Assembly (NCBI GenBank): GCA_043553855.1
Contig: CP121336.1
Location: forward strand, 1,798,001-1,862,000
Direction: 5' to 3'
Source: JAUIAS01 sp030425395
Lineage (GTDB): Bacteria; Pseudomonadota; Alphaproteobacteria; Rhodobacterales; Rhodobacteraceae
Length of the DNA: 64,000 bases
Positions within the stretch are counted from its first letter, which is position 1. Each line of letters begins with the position of its first letter. The notes under the pieces are model-generated. The model saw nothing but the letters and a program-made list of their open reading frames with translations. It did no database searches and had not been told where the DNA came from. The translations under genes and the position numbers were made by a program. Below are positions 57,829 through 64,000 of this stretch, piece by piece.

Positions 57829-58784
57829 GCGGGCGTTTTCAAGATACCGCACGGCGGGTTATCGAGGTCGAGCGTGACGCGCTTTCCCTTCTGAGCGACG
57901 GTTTGGATGACAGCTTTGATCAGGCGGTCGAGGTTTTGTTGAACGCGACAGGCCGGGTCATCATTTCGGGCATGGGCAAATCGGGCCACATCGCGCGCAA
58001 GATAGCCGCAACGCTGGCCAGCACCGGAACGCCTGCGCATTTTGTGCACCCTGCCGAGGCCAGCCACGGTGATTTGGGCATGATGGCGCAGGGCGATGTT
58101 GTGCTTGTTCTGTCGAATTCGGGCGAAACGCCCGAGCTCGCCGATCTGATCGCCTATACCCGGCGGTTCGGGATTCCAATGATTGGCGTGGCCAGCCGGC
58201 CCCAAAGCACGTTGCTGCGGCAATCGGATGTCGCGCTGGTCCTGCCCGCAGCAGAAGAGGCGTGTGGCACTGGCGTTGTGCCAACATCGTCTACCACGAT
58301 GACTCTGGCGCTGGGCGATGCGTTGGCCGTTGCGCTGATGGAGCATCGGCAATTTACTCCTGCCCATTTTCGTGAATTTCACCCCGGCGGCAAACTGGGC
58401 GCACGTCTTAGCAAGGTGCGCGACCTGATGCACAAGGGCGATGCGCTGCCTTTGGTGGCTGATGATGCGTCCATGGGCGATGTTTTGCTCGAAATCAGCC
58501 GCAAGGGATTTGGCGTCGCGGGTGTGCATGATGCATCCGGTCGCCTGATCGGGATCATCACCGACGGCGATTTGCGGCGACACATGGATGGGTTGTTGGA
58601 CCATCGTGCTAGCGAAGTAATGACTCACAGCCCCTCAACGATCCTGCCGGATGCCTTGGCCGAAGAAGCCGTCGCCGCGATGAATAACCGCAAGATCACG
58701 TGCCTTTTCGTCGTTGCAGAAGGTGAAGCATCGGCGACGGGGCTGTTGCACATTCACGATTGCCTCAGGGTCGGTCTGGGCTGA
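57825..58784 (+). CDS. kdsD: D-arabinose 5-phosphate isomerase
   Basis: A 319-residue KpsF/GutQ-family sugar isomerase that converts ribulose 5-phosphate to arabinose 5-phosphate, the precursor of Kdo for lipopolysaccharide. The SIS domain spans about 35-180 (VIISGMGKSGHIARKIAATLASTGTPAHFVHP; LSNSGETPEL; GTGVVPTSSTTMTLALGDALA). Two CBS domains follow (about 205-320). The ATG at 57825 overlaps the rnd stop. It is followed after 11 bp by lptC. Confidence 0.94.
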   Translation: MSGRFQDTARRVIEVERDALSLLSDGLDDSFDQAVEVLLNATGRVIISGMGKSGHIARKIAATLASTGTPAHFVHPAEASHGDLGMMAQGDVVLVLSNSGETPELADLIAYTRRFGIPMIGVASRPQSTLLRQSDVALVLPAAEEACGTGVVPTSSTTMTLALGDALAVALMEHRQFTPAHFREFHPGGKLGARLSKVRDLMHKGDALPLVADDASMGDVLLEISRKGFGVAGVHDASGRLIGIITDGDLRRHMDGLLDHRASEVMTHSPSTILPDALAEEAVAAMNNRKITCLFVVAEGEASATGLLHIHDCLRVGLG

Positions 58785-58795
58785 AGGGGCCGCAG

Positions 58796-59395
58796 ATGGA
58801 CGGATATTCGCGCCTTGTCAGCATTTTCAAAGTGGTCCTGCCGCTGGCGGCGCTGGGCCTGTTGTCAACTTTGTTCCTGCTATCAAGAGATACCGCTTCG
58901 GATGTTGTGTTGCCATTTTCCCAAACCGAAGTCGAAGGGCGGCTTCGCGATGAACAAATCACCGGCCCGTTCTTTTCGGGGATGACAGCAAATGGCGACG
59001 ATGTCTTTGTGACGGCGGCCATTGCGCGCCCCGGCGATGGCGACAAGGGTCCCGAGCTTGAAGATATGAGTGGACGCATCCTGTTTGCCCGTGGAGGGGA
59101 GCTTTGGATGACTGCGCAAACCGGGACAGTGCAAAATCAGAACGAAACGGTTACCTTCGAAGGTGATGTGCATCTGACAACCGCAAACGGTTATGATTTG
59201 CGCACGCAAACACTTGTTACTGCATTGAATCGCATTGCGGCGGATGCACCGGATCAGGTGATTGGCAAAGGCCCGATTGGTGATATTACGGCAGGTACCA
59301 TGTCCTTGCGAACAAACCCTGAGGGCGAAAACGTCCATTTGCTTTTCAAGAATGGGGTGAAACTGGTATACGACCCCAAACAAAATGAAAGATAA
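58796..59395 (+). CDS. lptC: LPS export protein LptC
   Basis: A 199-residue bitopic inner-membrane protein that passes LPS from LptBFG to LptA. A single N-terminal transmembrane helix (about residues 10-28, FKVVLPLAALGLLSTLFLLS) is followed by a beta-jellyroll periplasmic domain with FEGDVHLTTANGYDLRTQTL, the typical strand pair. The ATG at 58796 has GAAGGGG upstream. It lies three bases before lptA within the kdsD-lptC-lptA-lptB run. Confidence 0.9.
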   Translation: MDGYSRLVSIFKVVLPLAALGLLSTLFLLSRDTASDVVLPFSQTEVEGRLRDEQITGPFFSGMTANGDDVFVTAAIARPGDGDKGPELEDMSGRILFARGGELWMTAQTGTVQNQNETVTFEGDVHLTTANGYDLRTQTLVTALNRIAADAPDQVIGKGPIGDITAGTMSLRTNPEGENVHLLFKNGVKLVYDPKQNER

Positions 59396-59398
59396 GCC

Positions 59399-59890
59399 GT
59401 GTTTTTGCTTCGTATCCTGTCCGGTTTGGTTCTGAGTTTCGTTCTTTTCACTGCTGTTTCGGCGCAGGGAACGCAGGTTTCGTTTGGCGGGATCAAAGCC
59501 GATCCATCGCAACCCGTCGAAGTGACTGCTGACAATCTTGAGGTCGATCAGGCCACGGGCGAGGCCACTTTTTCTGGCAATGTTCTGGTTGTTCAGGGCG
59601 AAATGCGTCTGAGTGCGGACAACGTGCACGTGGTCTATGATCAGGAGGCGCGCACGATTGCGCGAATGGATGCCACCGGTAGCGTCCTGCTGGTTAGTGG
59701 GCCGGATGCGGCAGAATCACAAAAAGCGGAATACACCATCGATTCCGGGACCATCGTGATGACCGGCAACGTGCTTCTTAATCAAGGGCCGAGCACAATT
59801 TCCGGCGAACGAATGATCGTGAATCTGACCACGGGAAGCGCCCGGATATCGGGGCGTGTGCGCACGCTTCTCAATACTGGTGGGGACTGA
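59399..59890 (+). CDS. lptA: LPS export periplasmic bridge protein LptA
   Basis: A 163-residue periplasmic protein with a signal peptide (about 1-23, cleavage after VSA) and an OstA-like beta-jellyroll. Repeating strands such as VEVTADNLEVDQATGEATFSGNVLVVQGEMRLSADNVHVVY are typical. It forms the head-to-tail bridge carrying LPS across the periplasm. It starts with GTG three bases after lptC and overlaps the lptB start by one base (TGATG). Confidence 0.92.
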   Translation: MFLLRILSGLVLSFVLFTAVSAQGTQVSFGGIKADPSQPVEVTADNLEVDQATGEATFSGNVLVVQGEMRLSADNVHVVYDQEARTIARMDATGSVLLVSGPDAAESQKAEYTIDSGTIVMTGNVLLNQGPSTISGERMIVNLTTGSARISGRVRTLLNTGGD

Positions 59891-60648
59891 TGACCAACCG
59901 GGATTTGAAACTGACGGACTCTGAGCCCGGACTCCGCATCGAGCGTTTGCGCAAATCCTTTCGCAAACGCACGGTGATCCGCGACGTGTCGATGTCGTTG
60001 TCGCGGGGTGAGGTTGTCGCGCTTCTGGGGCCTAACGGTTCGGGCAAGACCACGACCTTTTATGCGATTGCCGGGTTGGTGTTTCCTGAGGCCGGGCGTG
60101 TGATACTGGAAGGTCAGGATGTCACGATGTTGCCGATGTATCGGCGCGCGCGGCTGGGGGTTGGATACCTGCCACAGGAGATGTCGATTTTTCGTGGCCT
60201 GAACGTAGAAGACAACATCAAGGCAATTCTGGATATCGCAGAACCGGACCGGCACAAACGCCGCGAACGGCTTGAGGAATTGTTGTCTGATTTTTCCATC
60301 GAACACCTGCGACGTGCGCCTTCGCTTGCTTTGTCAGGTGGGGAACGGCGGCGCGTGGAAATTGCGCGGTGCCTTGCCGCCGATCCAAAGTATCTGCTGC
60401 TGGATGAACCGTTTGCTGGGGTCGATCCGATCAGTGTCGGTGATATCAGGCATCTGGTTGCGGATCTCAAGAAACGCGGCATCGGCGTTCTGATTACAGA
60501 CCATAACGTCCGTGAAACGCTGGAAATTGTGGATCGCGCTTATATCCTGAACGATGGTCAGGTTCTGATGTCGGGCACGCCCTCGGATGTGGTTGAAAAC
60601 GAAAACGTGCGCCGCGTTTATCTTGGAGACAACTTCCGTATTTCCTGA
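59890..60648 (+). CDS. lptB: LPS export ABC transporter ATP-binding protein LptB
   Basis: A 252-residue ATPase that powers LPS extraction with LptF and LptG, whose genes are not in the window. Walker A is LLGPNGSGKTTTFYAI, the signature ALSGGERRRVEIARCL, Walker B LLLDEPFAGVDPISV, and the switch His lies in VLITDHNVRETLEI. The C-terminal EIVDRAYILNDGQVLMSGTPSDV region is characteristic of LptB. In many alphaproteobacteria rpoN follows; here a 255-bp gap and hpf follow instead. Confidence 0.95.
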   Translation: MTNRDLKLTDSEPGLRIERLRKSFRKRTVIRDVSMSLSRGEVVALLGPNGSGKTTTFYAIAGLVFPEAGRVILEGQDVTMLPMYRRARLGVGYLPQEMSIFRGLNVEDNIKAILDIAEPDRHKRRERLEELLSDFSIEHLRRAPSLALSGGERRRVEIARCLAADPKYLLLDEPFAGVDPISVGDIRHLVADLKKRGIGVLITDHNVRETLEIVDRAYILNDGQVLMSGTPSDVVENENVRRVYLGDNFRIS

Positions 60649-60702
60649 CCTGTGCCGATGTGGCTTGATTAGCAAAATCACGCTCGGCGTGGCTGCTTTT
60701 GA

Positions 60703-60708
60703 TTGACA
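60703..60708 (+). promoter_or_regulatory. Candidate -35 element upstream of hpf
   Basis: TTGACA in the 255-bp lptB-hpf gap, with a weak AT-rich hexamer (TCAAAT) about 18 bases downstream, could be a housekeeping promoter for hpf-ptsN. The downstream element is poor, so this is tentative. Confidence 0.25.
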
Positions 60709-60903
60709 CAACCCACTCTCGTGGCCTCAAATGAGGTTATGGACACACTGCTCCCCAACGTGCTTTGGTTCGGACTTTTCCTGTTTGGAAGCAAAGTCTG
60801 CGTTGGGCGTTTTGCAGTATCCAAGACCGTTTCGTAAACCGGCAACACAACAGCGGGGTGTCCCCGCCGTGCCTGCACGCGAAACCAAAGTGAAGGAGAG
60901 CAC

Positions 60904-61467
60904 ATGCGCTACCAAATCAGCGGAAAACAGATTGATATCGGCGAAGCCCTTCAGACCCATGTGAAAATGGAGCTGGGACAGGTGGTGGATAAATATGCCG
61001 AACGACCGACCGACGCCAACATCGTTTTTTCCCGCTCCGCGCATGAATATGTCTGCGAAGCAACCGTACACTTGTCGACCGGGCTGACCGCGCAGGCCAA
61101 AGCACATGCAACTGAAATCTATGCGGCGTTCGACGCCTGCAATGAAAAAATGGAGAAGCAACTGCGTCGCTACAAGCGCCGCCTGAAAGACCATCATCGT
61201 GACCGGGTAGAACCGGTTGAACTCTTCGGCGCTTCTTCCTATATCCTCGCCTCTGAGGAATCGGCCGATAACGCCGAACCGGAAAGCCTGCAGCCGATGA
61301 TCATCGCGGAGATGGAGACAAAAATCCCGTCTCTCAGCGTTGGTGAAGCGGTGATGCAAATGGAACTAAGGGGCGCCCCGGTATTGGTGTTCCAGAACGA
61401 AACAAAAAGTGGGTTGAACGTGGTTTACCGGCGCGAAGATGGAAACATCGGCTGGATCGATCCATAA
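60904..61467 (+). CDS. hpf: Ribosome hibernation-promoting factor, long form
   Basis: A 187-residue long HPF that joins 70S ribosomes into 100S dimers in slow growth. The N-terminal S30AE/RaiA domain (about 1-105; YQISGKQIDIGEALQTHVKMELGQVVDKY, HATEIYAAFDACNEKMEKQLRRYKRRLKDHH) is followed by a linker and the C-terminal dimerisation domain (about 130-187; MSVGEAVMQMELRGAPVLVFQNE). AAGGAG precedes the ATG. ptsN starts 46 bp downstream. Confidence 0.95.
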   Translation: MRYQISGKQIDIGEALQTHVKMELGQVVDKYAERPTDANIVFSRSAHEYVCEATVHLSTGLTAQAKAHATEIYAAFDACNEKMEKQLRRYKRRLKDHHRDRVEPVELFGASSYILASEESADNAEPESLQPMIIAEMETKIPSLSVGEAVMQMELRGAPVLVFQNETKSGLNVVYRREDGNIGWIDP

Positions 61468-61513
61468 TCCGACCTATCCGGGTGCCACAACCAGTCTGAG
61501 GGAGTCCGACTTC

Positions 61514-61978
61514 ATGCAGCTATCCACGATCCTCAATCCTGAGGCCGTAAAGGTTCTTTCCACCGTTTCCAGCAAGAAACGGCTGTTTCAGGATATCGGC
61601 GATCTTGCAGAAGCTGCGCACGGGCTTAATGGCGGGCCGGTTGTCGAGGCACTTTTGGAACGCGAAAGCCTTGGCCCCACGGGTGTGGGCCATGGCGTCG
61701 CGCTGCCACATGCGCGGATCAACGGTATTTCATCCGTGATCGGTGCGTTTGTCGTCTTGGAAAAACCGATTGATTTTGGTGCCGTGGATCGGCAGCCAGT
61801 CGATATCGCTTTCGCTCTTTTTGCACCCGAAGACGCTGGCGTGGAACACCTCAAGGCACTGGCGTTGGTGTCGCGCACGCTCAGGCAGGGTTCCATCTGT
61901 GCCAAGTTGCGCGCGAACCGTGATCCGGGAACCCTTTATACAATCTTGACGGAATCCACCACCGTTCAGGCGGCCTGA
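61514..61978 (+). CDS. ptsN: Nitrogen PTS EIIA protein
   Basis: A 154-residue EIIA-Ntr regulatory phosphocarrier. The phosphorylated His is about residue 66 in GVGHGVALPHARINGI. The fold-wide motifs LLERESLGPTGVG and FALFAPEDAGVEHLKALALVSRTL are present. It takes phosphate from NPr and regulates potassium uptake and nitrogen/carbon responses in related organisms. GAGGGAG lies ten bases upstream. Its 3' end overlaps the sulfotransferase-like gene tail-to-tail by 13 bp. Confidence 0.94.
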   Translation: MQLSTILNPEAVKVLSTVSSKKRLFQDIGDLAEAAHGLNGGPVVEALLERESLGPTGVGHGVALPHARINGISSVIGAFVVLEKPIDFGAVDRQPVDIAFALFAPEDAGVEHLKALALVSRTLRQGSICAKLRANRDPGTLYTILTESTTVQAA

Positions 61979-63405
61979 TCGCCCCAGGGGCCAAAGCCGA
62001 AGATTGCATAATCCTTGGCATAGGCGTCTTGCGCAACGGCCTCTAACCCATCGTCATAAATTTCGGATAACGCGAATGGCCCCGGCCCGGTTGCGGGCTT
62101 GAAGGGCCTGTGCGGTTCAAGACCCAAACGTTCGGCGATATGGGCCAGTTCTTCTGCGGCGTCGTTTTCGCGCAGAACGTAATCGGGCGACAGATGGTCT
62201 GCAAAGCCTTGCAGAACCTGCCCCTGCGATGACCACGAGGCGTCAATTCGCAAATTCGTCTGACCGGCCAGATTGGCCTTGATGAATTTGACGAACCCTT
62301 CAAACGCGGCCTTGTGTGTATCGCGATCATAGTCCTTGTCAGGACCGTGGCGCGGTATCGGCAATCCGTGACGGTTGATCAGTTTGCGTCGAATCTGAGT
62401 GAACGCGTCTGGTGTGTCCGGCAGAATGCGCGTGCAGAACACATGATGCGCACGCGCCAAGGGATGGCGCAGCACGGTAAAGCTTCGGTGGCCGGGATGA
62501 TCGGCGAACCATTGTTTGAGATGCTTTTGATTCATCCGGCGTGGCAGATCATTCGGAGACACGCCGTCCAATCCGGCCAGCCACGCGCTCACTTCGGTCT
62601 CTGGGCCACCACGGATTGGCAGATATAGAAGAGGGGCTTTCCAGCCACCCACCCATGTGGGCACTCCCGGTCCACGGCGGGGTTCGAAATTGGGGGTCCG
62701 CGATAGGTTGAAACGATCAATATCCGACAAGGCCCGCTGCATTTCGTCGGGATTGTTGACTTTGTTCGTTATGGGCTCGGGGTTCTGGCGTTTAAGGCTT
62801 TGATCCAACTCCTCAAGCCGGTCTTGAACGCCCAGCCATTGCGCGAGCCCATTCATCACCTGCACATCCTGCAAGTCCTCATAGGCGACGTAAAACGCGG
62901 TTTGACCGGACGTTTGCAGCCTGTTTAGCAAGAGGATCTGAAATTCTTGCAGAGCCTCGACATGGCGGGAAAATTCCGGTGCATCAAACGTGATCCGTGC
63001 GTCTTTGCGTTTGGACACGTTGGTCAGCTTCCACTGTCCGGTTTGTTGCGCAATCTTCCACGACACAAAACTGTCGAGTGGGTTGCGGGTCAGGATGATT
63101 TTTGCGCAACGCCGATCTGCCAAAAGGTCATCAAGGATGCGGGGATCGTGGTCGTGAAAGTAACGAAATCCGCCCAGTGTCCCCGGATGTTCGCGGATTC
63201 GCCCCACCAGTGGTTCAGGGTCACTGTCTCGTTGTTCCTGTGTGATCCCAAGGATTTCTGTCGAATTGGGATAGCCGATAAAATGGGGATTGAACGCCTC
63301 GCCATAGCAAGTGATCCCCGCAAATGCGTTCAGATTCGTTTCCAGAAAGTTTGAGCCGGTGCGCATCTCCGCGAACACAACAAAGGAATCAAAAGGCCGG
63401 TCCAT
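61966..63405 (-). CDS. Two-domain sulfotransferase-like protein (NodH-like)
   Basis: A 479-residue protein. Residues 1 to about 230 form a sulfotransferase of the NodH/Stf0 type: VFAEMRTGSNFLETNL resembles the PAPS 5'-phosphosulfate loop, and IILTRNPLDSFVSW the 3'-phosphate motif. Residues about 255-479 resemble a second, Sulfotransfer_2-like unit: FTVLRHPLARAHHVFCTRIL fits the 3' motif, but the P-loop position (LLYLPIRGGPETEV) lacks the expected Lys. This C-terminal part may be non-catalytic. It likely modifies a surface polysaccharide or lipid. It lies four bases after the gene at 63410-63982. Confidence 0.75.
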   Translation of the reverse strand: MDRPFDSFVVFAEMRTGSNFLETNLNAFAGITCYGEAFNPHFIGYPNSTEILGITQEQRDSDPEPLVGRIREHPGTLGGFRYFHDHDPRILDDLLADRRCAKIILTRNPLDSFVSWKIAQQTGQWKLTNVSKRKDARITFDAPEFSRHVEALQEFQILLLNRLQTSGQTAFYVAYEDLQDVQVMNGLAQWLGVQDRLEELDQSLKRQNPEPITNKVNNPDEMQRALSDIDRFNLSRTPNFEPRRGPGVPTWVGGWKAPLLYLPIRGGPETEVSAWLAGLDGVSPNDLPRRMNQKHLKQWFADHPGHRSFTVLRHPLARAHHVFCTRILPDTPDAFTQIRRKLINRHGLPIPRHGPDKDYDRDTHKAAFEGFVKFIKANLAGQTNLRIDASWSSQGQVLQGFADHLSPDYVLRENDAAEELAHIAERLGLEPHRPFKPATGPGPFALSEIYDDGLEAVAQDAYAKDYAIFGFGPWGDQAA

Positions 63406-63409
63406 TAGA

Positions 63410-63982
63410 TCATTTCTTTATGAGGTAGGGTCGACGTGGCGGCTCTGGCGTATCCGAGGAGCGAGGGGCTTCTACCGGAAAATCTCCCATGAGATAGGGG
63501 TGCATCCCCTGGTTTTTCAGGTTTTGCAGGAATTGGCCAAACCCCTCCAGATTCACCATCCGCGGGGCCTCGGTGAGGCGTTTGCCCTTTGTCTGTCCGA
63601 TCTCGTCCACGATCGTCTGAAGAGGTTCCATCGGGCTTTCTACGAAATCGGCCATCGTCCAAATGCGGATGCGCGCTTTGGAATAGATTGAGCGGAGGAC
63701 ATCGAGATGCTTGGATTCGATCCGCTGAAGCCGCGCGGCCTCGGCCCGGACATCGGCGAATTTGATTTGTGAACGCGATAGCTTTACCGCCCAAGCACCG
63801 GAGATAACAGAAATCTGGGCATTGGGATCCTTGGCGATCATCCAGCTGATTTTCTGATTGTCTTCAGGTCCGAATTGAAAACACTGCCGCTCACCACGCG
63901 TGTTCCAGATCATGTTGGACAGGAACATACGGGGTTCATAGTCGCGGGTCGCGGCACTGTCGCTGATACAGCCATTGATCAT
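63410..63982 (-). CDS. Unrecognised protein linked to the sulfotransferase-like gene (possibly 5'-truncated)
   Basis: A 190-residue frame from the ATG at 63982. The same frame stays open to the window edge, so the true start may lie outside. The sequence has no signal peptide or membrane helix and contains an acidic-basic, mainly helical middle (RAEAARLQRIESKHLDVLRSIYSKARIRIW) and a proline-rich tail (EAPRSSDTPEPPRRPYLIKK). I recognise no family. The four-base gap to the downstream sulfotransferase-like gene indicates one operon, so a role in the same surface-modification pathway is plausible. Confidence 0.6.
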   Translation of the reverse strand: MINGCISDSAATRDYEPRMFLSNMIWNTRGERQCFQFGPEDNQKISWMIAKDPNAQISVISGAWAVKLSRSQIKFADVRAEAARLQRIESKHLDVLRSIYSKARIRIWTMADFVESPMEPLQTIVDEIGQTKGKRLTEAPRMVNLEGFGQFLQNLKNQGMHPYLMGDFPVEAPRSSDTPEPPRRPYLIKK

Positions 63983-64000
63983 GCTTTGACCGCCCGCGAA

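Noticed and set aside
57540..58628. 362-residue minus-strand frame
   Set aside because: It lies opposite rnd and kdsD; product composition is that of a reverse-strand shadow.
1..64000. tRNA, rRNA, CRISPR, insertion sequence, prophage or toxin-antitoxin features
   Set aside because: Intergenic gaps were read for T-loop signatures, regular spaced repeats, transposase or integrase motifs and small paired genes; none were found.

Overview
The window reads as a chromosome segment of a marine alphaproteobacterium of the Rhodobacterales (Roseobacter group). This rests on the gene families together: an SpuC/Pot polyamine locus, DapD and DapE, an idi plus cytochrome c2 pair, an IalB-domain protein, TamA/TamB, a short RNase D next to KdsD-LptC-LptA-LptB, a long HPF, PtsN, Hint-domain surface proteins and a serC leader RNA. 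Codon use is GC-rich and even. I see no tRNA, rRNA, insertion sequence, prophage, CRISPR array or broken gene.

Layout. 1-12 kb is a polyamine-type uptake and catabolism locus. It has a potA/potF pair that runs off the left edge, a GntR regulator, the putrescine aminotransferase SpuC, an M20 deacetylase, a creatinase/ectoine-hydrolase-like M24 protein, and a second complete ABC system (potA-SBP-potB-potC) with oddly enlarged permeases. 12-24 kb holds an MltB-type lytic transglycosylase, RNase R, dapE and dapD with two Hint-domain genes between them, a threonine-dehydratase-like enzyme, a LOG-family hydrolase and a small protein. 23.6-29 kb has a hybrid sensor kinase, rlmN, idi and a soluble cytochrome c. 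29-36 kb has an alpha/beta hydrolase-P1 peptidase-SDR set behind an orphan family-5 binding protein, then IalB, an asparaginase, a LysR regulator and a methyltransferase.

36.7-40.7 kb is the serine pathway: serB diverges from serC-serA, which lie behind a probable serC-motif leader. 41.4-44.6 kb is a DevB-DevC-DevA-like export system. 44.7-50 kb is a partial gentisate pathway (maleylpyruvate isomerase-like, gentisate 1,2-dioxygenase, 3-hydroxybenzoate 6-hydroxylase-like) facing an Old Yellow Enzyme and a proline-racemase-family protein with unusual active-site residues. 50-55.3 kb encodes TamB and TamA. 55.3-62 kb has an acyl-CoA dehydrogenase, then RNase D-kdsD-lptC-lptA-lptB (Kdo synthesis and LPS export), hpf and ptsN. 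62-64 kb has a two-domain sulfotransferase-like protein and an unrecognised protein that may run off the right edge.

The items I would look at first are: the Hint pair, one member of which has lost its catalytic residues; the Ser/Thr proline-racemase homologue; the two-domain sulfotransferase-like protein; the metal-ligand-free M24 protein paired with a deacetylase and an aminotransferase; the enlarged PotB and PotC; and two shared intergenic motifs (TTTGATCA around gntR/spuC, GTGCAATCA before two transport units). No CRISPR-like, toxin-antitoxin or phage-defence system is visible.
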